Origin: Adhaeribacter radiodurans | GTDB lineage: Bacteria > Bacteroidota > Bacteroidia > Cytophagales > Hymenobacteraceae | DNA length: 64,000 bases | Assembly (NCBI RefSeq): GCF_014075995.1 | Contig: NZ_CP055153.1 | Location: forward strand, 5,022,001 to 5,086,000 | Reading direction: 5' to 3' | Shown: piece by piece, positions 1-8,315 of the stretch | How positions within the stretch are numbered: the first letter of the stretch is position 1 | How the letters are laid out: the number at the start of each line of letters is the position of its first letter | The notes under the pieces: generated by a model | What the model saw: only the letters and a program-made list of their open reading frames with translations | What the model was told of the DNA's origin: nothing | Databases searched by the model: none | Made by a program: the position numbers and the translations under genes

Positions 1-1481
1 AACTGGTTGGACAGACCGCGGCTTATGGTCTGAGTAGTATTATTGGTCGCACACTTAATTTCTTATTATTTCCCCTTTACTTAGGCATTTTTGCCCCCGA
101 AGATTACGGTGTAATTAATGGGTTATATGCTTACGTTGGCTTTTTTAATATCTTATTTACTTTCGGACTGGAAACTGCCTTTTTCCGGTTTGCCAATCAG
201 GCCGGATCCGATCGGCAGATACTATTTAACCGGGTACTCAGCTTCCTGATTTTTTCGAGTGTTCTGTTAACCAGCCTTATTCTTTTATTTATTAATCCTA
301 TTTCCAGGTTAATAGACTTTCCGGATCAGCAATTATTTATTAGTTGGTTGGCTATTATTTTAGCCGTAGATGCTATTGTTAGCATTCCCTTTGCCCGTTT
401 GCGGCTCGAAAATAAAGCCGGTAAGTTTGCGGCCATTAAAATGACTAATGTACTAATTACGGTACTAGCCAATGTTTTTATTTACTGGTTTTGTTATAAC
501 GTTTACCAAGAAAACTTCCTGGCTGATTTAAAACCGATTATTTCTAAAATATATTTCCCGGAATGGAAGCTCGGTTATATTTTCCTGATTAATCTTATTG
601 CTAATTTGCTTCTTATCCCGTTGTTATGGCGCGAGTTCAGTAGTTTACGGTTTTCGCTGGATTTTTCGTTCATGAAGCCAATGTTGCGCTATGCGTATCC
701 CATTATGCTGATGGGTTTTGCTGGCATTGTAAATGAGCTGCTCGACCGGATTTTATTACTAGAACTTTTACCAGACAATTTTTATCCTAATTTAACCAGT
801 AAAGGAGCTTTAGGGGTGTATGGTGGGTGTTACAAACTAGCCACCTTTATGACTTTAGCCATTCAGGCGTTCCGGTACGCAGGAGAGCCATTCTTTTTCT
901 CGCAGGCCAAAGAAAAGAACTCGGCCGCTACCTTTGCGTTGGTAACCAAGTGGTTTGTAATTGTTTGTGCTTTTATTTTCTTATTTATCAGTGTAAACCT
1001 CGAAGATTTTAAGTTTTTGCTCCGCCGGCCTAGTTATTATCAGGGCATGGCAGTTATTCCTATTTTGCTTCTGGCTAACTTATTTTTAGGGGTTTATTAT
1101 AACTTATCGGCCTGGTTTAAATTAACTGATAAAACCTATTTCGGCACTTTTATTAGTTTTGGAGGGGCTGCCATAACCATTTTATTAAATATTTTATTAA
1201 TTCCGGTATTAGGCTACATGGGCTGCGCCTGGGCTACTTTGGCCTGCTACTTTTCTATGGCTTTGGCGTGTTATTTATTTGGGCAGAAGTATTACCCTAT
1301 CCCCTATCCTGTAATAACAATTGTTGGTTATTTAATTCTGGCAATTAGCTTAATACTTGCTGCTAATTATATAAATATTAACGATTTTATTCTCCGTCAC
1401 ATTTTTCATTTAGGTTTGTGCGTTATTTACCTGCTCTTCATCTTTCTTCTGGAAAAGCCCCTTCGTTTTATCAAACGCTAA
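1..1481 (+). CDS. Polysaccharide flippase (Wzx/MATE-like), 5' end outside window
   Basis: The reading frame is open from base 3 to the stop at 1481, giving about 492 visible residues, so the gene enters from the left edge and probably lacks only a few N-terminal residues. The product is a very hydrophobic multi-spanning inner-membrane protein. The opening residues (GQTAAYGLSSIIGRTLNF, then LYLGIFAPEDYGVINGLYAY) match the start of oligosaccharide flippases of the polysaccharide biosynthesis/MATE superfamily. Such proteins flip undecaprenyl-linked glycans for O-antigen, capsule or exopolysaccharide across the inner membrane. An internal TTG at 348 gives a shorter frame but is not the real start, because the upstream codons continue the family pattern. 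The substrate cannot be told; no glycosyltransferases are visible on this side. Confidence 0.85.
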   Translation, partial: LVGQTAAYGLSSIIGRTLNFLLFPLYLGIFAPEDYGVINGLYAYVGFFNILFTFGLETAFFRFANQAGSDRQILFNRVLSFLIFSSVLLTSLILLFINPISRLIDFPDQQLFISWLAIILAVDAIVSIPFARLRLENKAGKFAAIKMTNVLITVLANVFIYWFCYNVYQENFLADLKPIISKIYFPEWKLGYIFLINLIANLLLIPLLWREFSSLRFSLDFSFMKPMLRYAYPIMLMGFAGIVNELLDRILLLELLPDNFYPNLTSKGALGVYGGCYKLATFMTLAIQAFRYAGEPFFFSQAKEKNSAATFALVTKWFVIVCAFIFLFISVNLEDFKFLLRRPSYYQGMAVIPILLLANLFLGVYYNLSAWFKLTDKTYFGTFISFGGAAITILLNILLIPVLGYMGCAWATLACYFSMALACYLFGQKYYPIPYPVITIVGYLILAISLILAANYININDFILRHIFHLGLCVIYLLFIFLLEKPLRFIKR

Positions 1482-1611
1482 GTTCTAACCAGTATTACCA
1501 GCGATTTAACAAAACAATTCCGTAAATATTTCTGCCTTATCATTATTTTCTTTTAATTTCATCGCCATTTGCAGTAACTAAGTCGCTCTATTATCAGTAA
1601 GAACCACACCC

Positions 1612-2046
1612 ATGCAAGTAAATATTATTAATCAGTCCAAGCATTCTCTGCCTTCGTACCAGACCAGCAGTTCGGCCGGAATGGATATACGGGCTAATCT
1701 GGAAATGGCAGTTGTTTTAAAACCATTGCAACGGGCTTTAATCCCGACCGGTTTATTTATTGAATTACCCGTTGGATTTGAAGCACAAATCAGACCCCGG
1801 AGTGGTTTGGCCTATAAACATGGTATCTCCATTGTAAACACTCCAGGTACCATAGATGCTGATTACCGGGGCGAATTAAAAGTTTTACTCGTAAACTTAT
1901 CGGATCAGGAGTTTACCGTGGAAGATGGCGAGCGCATTGCGCAATTGGTGGTAGCGCGGCACGAAACAGTAGTTTGGCAAGAAGCCGCCGAGCTTTCTAA
2001 CACCGAACGCGGCGCAGGTGGTTACGGCAGTACCGGCGTTAAATAA
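1612..2046 (+). CDS. dut: dUTP diphosphatase (dUTPase)
   Basis: Hydrolyses dUTP to dUMP and pyrophosphate, keeping uracil out of DNA and supplying dUMP for thymidylate synthesis; a cytosolic homotrimer in this family. All five trimeric dUTPase motifs are visible in 144 residues: AGMDIRA (about 22-28), [11 protein letters not shown] (61-71), [10 protein letters not shown] (79-88, with the catalytic Asp region), ERIAQLVVA (107-115) and the C-terminal glycine-rich [10 protein letters not shown] arm that closes over the substrate. The length is normal for the bacterial enzyme. The ATG start gives the expected N-terminus. It follows the flippase by about 130 bases and precedes a sugar nucleotidyltransferase, an envelope/housekeeping order I recall from related Cytophagales (recollection, not checked). 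Confidence 0.96.
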   Translation: MQVNIINQSKHSLPSYQTSSSAGMDIRANLEMAVVLKPLQRALIPTGLFIELPVGFEAQIRPRSGLAYKHGISIVNTPGTIDADYRGELKVLLVNLSDQEFTVEDGERIAQLVVARHETVVWQEAAELSNTERGAGGYGSTGVK

Positions 2047-2392
2047 ATAGAATATTCGAGTAGCTTGGCTTACTAAAATTTTATTTTTAAATGCTAAAGC
2101 TGGTAAGTTTTGTATTGCTGCTAATACTATTTAGGTGATAAAGTTTTAAAAAATTGGGTGAACTAAAATTTTATATTCACAAGAAAGATACGGTACTCGT
2201 CTATCCTTACACTTGCGAAGGCAAAACCTATGAGTAAGTAAACTGGGTTCGCTTGCTATTTAGTAAAATTTATTTAACCAGCGTCTATCGTAATTTACTA
2301 AATACACGCTTTTTTCTAAAAACCTGTATATACTAGAAACATTTTCAATCTAATATCCAGTATCTAATATCTAACATCTAAAAGTAAATACT
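2047..2392. other. Intergenic region dut-nucleotidyltransferase with inverted repeat and small decayed frame
   Basis: No convincing gene. Three things are visible. A 28-codon frame at 2154-2237 reads like protein (ending DTVLVYPYTCEGKTYE) but has no support as a gene and may be a remnant. An inverted repeat has arms at 2257-2270 (TATTTAGTAAAATT) and 2292-2304 (AATTTACTAAATA), differing by one base, followed by a T-rich run, so it could fold as a hairpin. Just before the next gene, 2348-2381 holds degenerate copies of TCTAATATC. No clear TAnnTTTG promoter was found here. Confidence 0.5.
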
Positions 2393-3400
2393 ATGAGAAT
2401 TATTGTTCCTATGGCCGGCATGGGCAAACGCATGCGCCCGCATACTTTAACGGTTCCGAAACCTCTTGTGCCGATTGCCGGCAAGCCAATTGTACAGCGT
2501 TTAGTTGAAGATATAGCAAAGGTTTGCCAAGAACCTATTGAAGAAGTAGCATTTATTATTGGTCACTTCGGAGAGGCCGTGGAGCAAAAATTATTAGATA
2601 TTGCCGCTTCGGTAGGTGCTCGGGGTACCATTTCGTACCAGGAAGAGCCACTAGGTACGGCGCACGCTATTTTATGCGCCAAGGAATCTTTGGAAGGTCA
2701 GGTGGTAGTTGCTTTTGCCGATACTTTGTTTAAAGCCGATTTTACTTTAGATACCTCCGCCGATGGCACCATTTGGGTACAGCAGGTGGAAGATCCGCGG
2801 CCATTTGGCGTGGTTAAATTAAACGAACGCGGCGAGATTACCGATTTCGTAGAAAAACCTGAAACCTTTATTTCGGATTTAGCAATTATTGGTATTTATT
2901 ATTTTAAAGACGGCGCTTACCTGCGCGATGAACTACAATACTTGCTCGACAATAATATTAAAGATAAAGGCGAGTTTCAGTTGACCAATGCGTTAGAGAA
3001 CATGAAGAACAAAGGCACGGTGTTCGTACCCGGTAAAATTTCGGAATGGCTCGACTGCGGCAACAAAGACGCAACCGTTTATACCAATCAACGCTACCTG
3101 GAATACATTAAAGACGAACAGGATTTAGTAAATTCTTCTGCAAAAGTTACTAATTCAATTATCATTCAACCTAGCTATATTGGCGAAAATGCTGTGATAA
3201 ACAATTCAGTGGTAGGTCCACACGTTTCTATTGGAAAGAACACTAGCGTAACAGATACCGTTATCAGTAACTCTATTGTACAGGAAAATACAGTTATAAA
3301 AAGTGCGAACATTACGAACTCCATGTTGGGCAGCTTCGTTTCTTTTACAGGAACACCAACCGACTTGAGTTTGGGTGACTACAATGTTTTGAAGGAGTAA
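2393..3400 (+). CDS. Sugar-phosphate nucleotidyltransferase
   Basis: Joins a sugar 1-phosphate to an NTP to give an NDP-sugar for envelope glycans; cytosolic. The N-terminus MRIIVPMAGMGKRMRPHT carries the nucleotide-binding G-x-G-x-R signature, followed by PKPLVPIAGKPIVQ with the conserved lysine. FADTLF near residue 108 holds the metal-binding Asp position, and VEKPE near 154 is the usual sugar-binding element. Roughly residues 245-330 contain hexapeptide-like repeats (IIQPSYIGENAVINNSVVG and on), a left-handed beta-helix tail. This layout resembles glucose-1-phosphate thymidylyl- or uridylyltransferases and the GlmU fold; the sugar and base preference cannot be fixed from sequence alone. 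It ends six bases before the TPR gene and is probably co-transcribed with it. Confidence 0.88.
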   Translation: MRIIVPMAGMGKRMRPHTLTVPKPLVPIAGKPIVQRLVEDIAKVCQEPIEEVAFIIGHFGEAVEQKLLDIAASVGARGTISYQEEPLGTAHAILCAKESLEGQVVVAFADTLFKADFTLDTSADGTIWVQQVEDPRPFGVVKLNERGEITDFVEKPETFISDLAIIGIYYFKDGAYLRDELQYLLDNNIKDKGEFQLTNALENMKNKGTVFVPGKISEWLDCGNKDATVYTNQRYLEYIKDEQDLVNSSAKVTNSIIIQPSYIGENAVINNSVVGPHVSIGKNTSVTDTVISNSIVQENTVIKSANITNSMLGSFVSFTGTPTDLSLGDYNVLKE

Positions 3401-3406
3401 TATACT

Positions 3407-5188
3407 TTGAATGATTTAATTAAATTATTTCTTATGGCGGTACTCTGCCTGGGTTTAACAACCGGGCAGAGTTACGGCCAAAGTAAACGCCAGCGAAAAA
3501 AAGCAGAAAAGGCTCAAACCGAAGTTGAAAAACAAGCCGACCCTTTGTTAGCGGATGCCCGGCAAAAAGAAGCCGGCGAATCTTTTTTCGTGGATGGTGT
3601 TAAATACTTATTACTCGAAGAGTACGATAAAGCGTTAGAGCGTTTTCAGCGGGCTTACGCGCTTAACCCTGGTAATGCAGCCTTAAATTATAAACTTGCC
3701 GAAACGCACATGCTGGCTGGCCGGGTAAATGATGCCTTACCTTTTGCGCAAGCTGCCGTTACCCTCGATGCGTCTAATCCTTACTATTATTTACTTTTAG
3801 CTCAGTTATATTCTGGCAGCCAGAAGTACGACGAAGCCATTAAAGTTCTGACCAAACTTACTAAAGATATTCCGGGAACGGAACAATATTTATTTAACCT
3901 GGCCGACTTGTATCTGGCTCGGAACCGGTTTGATGATGCTTTAAAAACCTACGAGAAAATCGAAAAACAATATGGTTTTATTGAAGAAGTATCGTTTAAA
4001 AGACAACAAATTTATTTAAAGCAAAACAATCTAGAAAAGGCACTGAAAGAAGGAGAAGCCCTGATTGCCAGTGATCCCACCGAAATTCGGTATCCATTAG
4101 CGCAGGCCGAAGTGCTGGCTAATAATAAAAAAATTGACCAGGCCATTCAATTAGTAAATAAAGCGCTTACTATTGATCAAAATAATGCGCAAGCGCGTTT
4201 AATGCTCGCGGAGCTTTTACGTCAGAAAGGGCAAACAACCGAAGCTGTAACTCAATTGCACACGGCTTTCGGCAATCCTGGTTTGGATATAGATGCCAAA
4301 GTAAAAATACTGATTGAATACATCCGGCAACTTCCGCAGCCCGCCAGTAAAAATCAACCTTTATTAAATACCACCCTCGATTTAGCCGAACAAACATTAA
4401 AAGCGCACCCGCAAGAGGCCAAAGCTTACGCGGTAGCAGCCGATGTTCAAAATCTGGCCAATAAAAAAACGGAAGCCCGCAATAATTACATCAAAGCGGT
4501 GCATTTAGATAACTCTCATTTTAGTATCTGGAACCAGTTAGTAGCTTTAGATGCCGAGTTAAATCAAACAGATTCTTTATTAGCCCACACCGAAAAAGCA
4601 TTAGAGTTATTTCCCAATCAGGCGGTATTCTGGTTTTATAATGGAACCTCTTATTTATTTAAGAAAAATTATTCGCGGGCAGTAAAATCTTTGGAGTACG
4701 GTAAAAAATTGTCATTGGATAAACCGGAATTAGTACTACAGTTTAACCTGCGTTTAGCCGATAGTTATAATTCCCTGAAAGATTATACTAAATCGGATGA
4801 GGCCTACGAAGCGGTACTGGTTCAAGACCCGAATAATCCGCAGGTATTAAATAACTACAGTTACTATTTATCGTTACGTAACCAAAACCTGGCAAAAGCA
4901 AAAGCACTTTCGAGTAAATTAGTAACTTTATTTCCGAACGAGGAGACTTATCTGGATACGCACGCTTGGGTATTGTATAAATTAAAAGACTTTCCAAACG
5001 CGCTGAAGTACTTCGAAAAGATTGGGGTAAACACTAAAAACGGAACAATTGCCGAACATTACGGCGATGTGCTGTACCAACTAGGTCAGAAAGACAAAGC
5101 GGTGCAACAGTGGCAACGTGCCAAAACCTTAGGCGAAGCCTCTGAGTTCATCGATAAAAAGATTAAAGATCAAAAATTATATGAATAA
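3407..5188 (+). CDS. Secreted tetratricopeptide-repeat protein
   Basis: A 593-residue protein of mostly TPR helices, probably periplasmic or outer-membrane associated. The start is TTG, with GGAG about nine bases upstream; it gives a signal peptide (MNDLIKLFLMAVLCLGL...GQSYGQ), whereas the next ATG would cut into it. A short basic, charged stretch (KRQRKKAEKAQTEVEK) follows. Then about ten or more TPR units run from residue 55 to near the end, with typical spacing (for example YDKALERFQRAYALNPGNAA). TPR arrays are protein-protein scaffolds; no enzymatic domain is seen. It overlaps the DUF4292 lipoprotein by eight bases, and the EnvC-like gene comes next, so it likely belongs to an envelope assembly operon. 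Exact partner unknown. Confidence 0.85.
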   Translation: MNDLIKLFLMAVLCLGLTTGQSYGQSKRQRKKAEKAQTEVEKQADPLLADARQKEAGESFFVDGVKYLLLEEYDKALERFQRAYALNPGNAALNYKLAETHMLAGRVNDALPFAQAAVTLDASNPYYYLLLAQLYSGSQKYDEAIKVLTKLTKDIPGTEQYLFNLADLYLARNRFDDALKTYEKIEKQYGFIEEVSFKRQQIYLKQNNLEKALKEGEALIASDPTEIRYPLAQAEVLANNKKIDQAIQLVNKALTIDQNNAQARLMLAELLRQKGQTTEAVTQLHTAFGNPGLDIDAKVKILIEYIRQLPQPASKNQPLLNTTLDLAEQTLKAHPQEAKAYAVAADVQNLANKKTEARNNYIKAVHLDNSHFSIWNQLVALDAELNQTDSLLAHTEKALELFPNQAVFWFYNGTSYLFKKNYSRAVKSLEYGKKLSLDKPELVLQFNLRLADSYNSLKDYTKSDEAYEAVLVQDPNNPQVLNNYSYYLSLRNQNLAKAKALSSKLVTLFPNEETYLDTHAWVLYKLKDFPNALKYFEKIGVNTKNGTIAEHYGDVLYQLGQKDKAVQQWQRAKTLGEASEFIDKKIKDQKLYE

Positions 5189-5942
5189 ACGCCTTCATAT
5201 TCTGTACGCAATATGTCTGGTTGTCTGGTTTTCCGCTTGTAAACGAAATAGCATCTCCAGTTCCTCAGCGCCCGAAAAAATAAATAAAGTAAACGTTATT
5301 AATCTCGATTACACGTATCTCTCTGCTAAAGGTCGGATGCAGTTTGAGAATGAGGGAGAAAAAATTAATACGGGTATTACTATCCGGATGAAAAAAGACA
5401 CGATTATCTGGATTTCGGTAGTTCCTGCTTTAGGCATTGAAGTAGCTCGTTTACGGCTAACGCCCGACTCTATAGCTTTTATTAATCGTCTGGAAAAAAC
5501 TTATTTTGCCGATAATGTAGAAGGTTTAAAAAACCGGTTCAACGTAGATTTATCTTTTAATATGGTACAATCGCTGTTGGTGGGCAATTACGTACCTGGC
5601 CAGAATGGCAATGAAAAATTAATTGATCAAGATCCCATTCAACATACCCGCCAGAACCTTGGTGCTGCTATCCTAGACCAGTTTATTTCTACTGAAACTT
5701 ATAAGCTTAAAAAACTGCAGATTTCTGATCCTGAATCGCCGAATACCATTACGGTAGATTATTCTGATTTTGAAAATGTAGGAGATAAACCAATGGCTAA
5801 ATCTACCCTGGTGGTGGCGAATACCATTAAGGAAAATCAGACCAAGAAAATGATAGCTTCTATTAATTTAAATAAAGTGGATATAGACAGCAAAGACCTG
5901 GATTTTCCGTTTGCTATTCCACCTGATTACCGACGCAAATAA
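5181..5942 (+). CDS. DUF4292-family lipoprotein
   Basis: A 253-residue lipoprotein. The N-terminus MNKRLHILYAICLVVWFSAC is a lipoprotein signal with the lipidated cysteine at residue 20, followed by a serine-rich linker. The body (INLDYTYLSAKGRMQFENEG, ITIRMKKDTIIWISVVPALGIEVARL, RLTPDSIAFINRLEKTYF) matches the DUF4292 family, which in turn resembles the LolA/LolB-type lipoprotein-carrier fold; that link is inferred. The gene starts eight bases inside the TPR gene, so translational coupling is likely. In this lineage the trio TPR protein, DUF4292 and M23-like protein is a common neighbourhood, hinting at a shared role in outer-membrane or wall assembly. The function is not established. Confidence 0.85.
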   Translation: MNKRLHILYAICLVVWFSACKRNSISSSSAPEKINKVNVINLDYTYLSAKGRMQFENEGEKINTGITIRMKKDTIIWISVVPALGIEVARLRLTPDSIAFINRLEKTYFADNVEGLKNRFNVDLSFNMVQSLLVGNYVPGQNGNEKLIDQDPIQHTRQNLGAAILDQFISTETYKLKKLQISDPESPNTITVDYSDFENVGDKPMAKSTLVVANTIKENQTKKMIASINLNKVDIDSKDLDFPFAIPPDYRRK

Positions 5943-6145
5943 ATTTTAAACTAAGAATTGCTGGTTGTTGCTCGTCAGATTCCTAATTTTGTCTTGCAAC
6001 AGGGTTCTGTTAGCAGATTTAAATAACTACATTACTTATTTTACTAATAAAGAATGTTAGCTATTTTCATCTTAGTCTTATTATTCATGACCAAAGCGTT
6101 ATAAACTTACTTTTTTATAACCTTAAGCTATTCTTCCCTTTTTTA

Positions 6146-7426
6146 ATGCGCATTCGGTTTAAATTTTTCTTTGTCACTTTTATCTTTCTGGTAACGCTGC
6201 TTTCCCTGGCCGATGCTCAGCAACGATCTTCGCGTACGCGTAAACCTACCAAAAGCAAAGCCCAACTTGAACGTGAAAAACGCGAAAACTTAAACCGGAT
6301 TCAAGAAGCCAATCGGATTCTTGAACAAACAAAACAACAGAAAGAAGCTTCGCTGGGCCAACTCAATGCGATTAAAGAAAAAATTACCGTTCAGAAAAAG
6401 GTAATTACCAATATATCGTCAGAAATAAATTTTATCGAATCGGATGTAAAGCAAACCGAAAAAGTGGTAGGCAACATGCAAACCGACTTGCAGAAACTGA
6501 AAGCGGAATATGCTACTATGATTTACGGGGCATCTAAAACAGCGAATAGCTACAACAAACTCATGTTTTTATTTGCGGCCGATTCTTTCAATCAGTTTAT
6601 CCGCCGTTTAACTTATTTGCGTCAATACTCCGAATCGCGCAAACGCCAGGTTACCGAAATTAGCCGGGTTACTACCAATTTAGGCCAGAAACTAACCGTA
6701 TTAAACCGGCAAAAAAAGCAAAAAACCACTTTATTAAACGTCCAGCTAAATGAAAACCGTAACTTACTTTCGTTAAAAGGTCAGCAGGATAACGTAGTAC
6801 AGCAACTTAGCCAGAAAGAAAAAGAATTACGCGATGAAGTAAACCGTAGGCAAGCAGCAGTACGTAAACTCGATAATGTAATTGCCAATATGGTGCGCGA
6901 AGAAATAGCGCGAGCCGCTCGTTTAGCTAAAAGTCGGGCCGCAGCCGAAGGAGGCACAGCGGCACGTACTTCGGCAAACAAGGTAACCCTTACTCCTGAA
7001 ACAGCTCTTTTATCTTCTAATTTCGGTGGAAACAAAGGTCGTTTTTCCTGGCCTGTAGAACGGGGGTTTATCTCGCAACGCTTTGGCGTTCATCCGCATC
7101 CGGTCCTTAAAAATGTATCAACCCGCAATAACGGCGTTGATATTCAAACAAACGCGGGCGAAAGTGTGCGATCTATTTTTACCGGCATTGTGCGGGCAGT
7201 ATTAGAAGTGCCCCCTTACCATACAGTAGTTATGATTCAACATGGGGAATATTTTACCACCTTTACCAAACTGAAATCGGCTAGTGTAAGCGAGGGACAG
7301 AAAGTAGATGCAAAGGAAGTAATTGGTACAGTATACACCAACGCCGATGGCACCACCGAGCTACACTTCGAGATTTGGCGTAACACTACTAAGCTAAACC
7401 CGGAAACCTGGCTATTAAGTCGGTAA
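6146..7426 (+). CDS. EnvC-like protein: coiled coil plus degenerate LytM (M23) domain
   Basis: A 426-residue exported protein: a signal peptide (to about residue 24), a long basic coiled coil (roughly 30-260) and a C-terminal LytM/M23 domain (about 295-426). The coiled-coil plus LytM layout is that of EnvC, which activates septal amidases from the periplasm rather than cutting peptidoglycan. The domain here supports this: in the usual HxxxD motif the first position is Asn328 (RNNGVDI) with Asp332 kept; the HLH motif reads E405-L-H407 (TELHFEIW); and the YxHL position reads FTKL. So most zinc and catalytic residues are changed and a peptidase activity is unlikely. It lies 203 bases after the DUF4292 gene. 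A separate amidase partner is not in this window. Confidence 0.88.
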   Translation: MRIRFKFFFVTFIFLVTLLSLADAQQRSSRTRKPTKSKAQLEREKRENLNRIQEANRILEQTKQQKEASLGQLNAIKEKITVQKKVITNISSEINFIESDVKQTEKVVGNMQTDLQKLKAEYATMIYGASKTANSYNKLMFLFAADSFNQFIRRLTYLRQYSESRKRQVTEISRVTTNLGQKLTVLNRQKKQKTTLLNVQLNENRNLLSLKGQQDNVVQQLSQKEKELRDEVNRRQAAVRKLDNVIANMVREEIARAARLAKSRAAAEGGTAARTSANKVTLTPETALLSSNFGGNKGRFSWPVERGFISQRFGVHPHPVLKNVSTRNNGVDIQTNAGESVRSIFTGIVRAVLEVPPYHTVVMIQHGEYFTTFTKLKSASVSEGQKVDAKEVIGTVYTNADGTTELHFEIWRNTTKLNPETWLLSR

Positions 7427-7878
7427 CTTCGCCATAATTCATTAGCAGGATATAATAAAACTTACTATTTCACAGATAGTTTAAGAATTTACGATATAGT
7501 TTTAAAGCAAAGCGGGAATACATTTATCCCTCTACGTTGCACTCAATTTTATCTGAATTCTTAAACTTAATTTATTCTTTAAGGCAAAAAACAGCTAACA
7601 GAATCCTTAATTATTTAATAAAATTTATACATTTAAAACAAAAAAGTAAATTTTTCAGAATTCAGATTATATAATAAGCACTAAATTATTTAAAACTAAA
7701 TCTGATTGCAGCGCTTAAACCGTAGATAGGTAAAAGAAAAACAATTAAGAAAGTGGTTCACCTGCGTTTTGGAAAAATACTTTTGGATATGGGCACCTTT
7801 TTAAAGTTTAATCTCTTTTATACCTAAAATTAAAATATTAATTTACTTTTGTAATTCTAACTTTTAAATAATACAGTT
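7427..7878. other. AT-rich intergenic region upstream of tatA
   Basis: No gene is supported. A perfect 12-base inverted repeat (AGTTTAAGAATT at 7478-7489 and its complement at 7556-7567) lies 50 bases after the envC-like stop and could structure the 3' end of that transcript, though no T-run follows. Two exact TACTTTTG words, fitting the Bacteroidota -7 consensus, lie at 7778-7785 and 7844-7851, both facing tatA. The rest is low-complexity AT-rich sequence. Confidence 0.5.
7844..7851 (+). promoter_or_regulatory. Candidate -7 promoter element for the tatA operon
   Basis: TACTTTTG matches TAnnTTTG, the -7 consensus of Bacteroidota housekeeping promoters. It sits 27 bases before the tatA ATG. 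No clear TTG was seen at the -33 position. A second identical word at 7778-7785 could be an alternative start. Confidence 0.5.
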
Positions 7879-8097
7879 ATGGCAATGAACAATGTTTTGG
7901 CTTTTATTGGTGGCTTAGGTACCAGCGAAGTAATGGTTATTATGTTGGTAATCTTATTACTTTTTGGCGCTAAGCGTATTCCCGAACTAGCCAAAGGTTT
8001 AGGTAAAGGTATCCGGGAGTTTAAGGATGCTACCAAAGAAATTAAGAACGAAGTAGAAAACGCCGTTAAAGACGACACTCACACTACTTCTAAATAA
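7879..8097 (+). CDS. tatA: Twin-arginine translocase subunit TatA (first copy)
   Basis: A 72-residue membrane protein that forms the pore-like part of the Tat pathway, which exports folded proteins across the inner membrane. After a short N-terminus there is one transmembrane helix (about 17-32, [14 protein letters not shown]), the FG hinge with a [13 protein letters not shown] amphipathic helix, and a charged tail, the standard TatA/E layout. The length is typical. The ATG is chosen because it gives the usual short N-terminus. A second tatA-like gene starts eight bases after the stop. No tatC is in the window, so the receptor complex is encoded elsewhere. The Tat-type signal of the sugar isomerase-like protein at 58 kb is a possible client. 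Confidence 0.93.
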   Translation: MAMNNVLAFIGGLGTSEVMVIMLVILLLFGAKRIPELAKGLGKGIREFKDATKEIKNEVENAVKDDTHTTSK

Positions 8098-8105
8098 GGT
8101 AGCTG

Positions 8106-8315
8106 GTGCTTGCGTATACTGTTTTCGCCTTTTTGGGAGTAACAGAGGTAATTTTAATTATCGCTGTATTATTGCTGTTTTTTGGTGCCAGTAGAATTCC
8201 GGGAATTGGCCGCGGTTTGGGTAAAGGAATTCGAGAATTTAAAGATGCTACCAAAGGAAAACCAACCCATACAGATAAAGAAGTAAAAAATCGAAACGAA
8301 CCCCCACTAGTTTGA
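8106..8315 (+). CDS. TatA-like protein (second copy)
   Basis: A 69-residue paralogue of the preceding TatA. It has one transmembrane helix (about 13-27), the FGASRIPGIGRGLGKG hinge and amphipathic helix, and a short polar tail; the segment [14 protein letters not shown] is identical in both copies, pointing to tandem duplication. The start is GTG with AAGG about seven bases upstream; this gives the short N-terminus normal for the family. The last four bases overlap the gatA start (TTGA), so the two are probably translated together. It could serve as a TatB-like partner, but the sequence resembles TatA/E more than TatB. In this lineage two TatA-type proteins beside each other are plausible; their division of labour is unknown. 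Confidence 0.88.
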   Translation: MLAYTVFAFLGVTEVILIIAVLLLFFGASRIPGIGRGLGKGIREFKDATKGKPTHTDKEVKNRNEPPLV

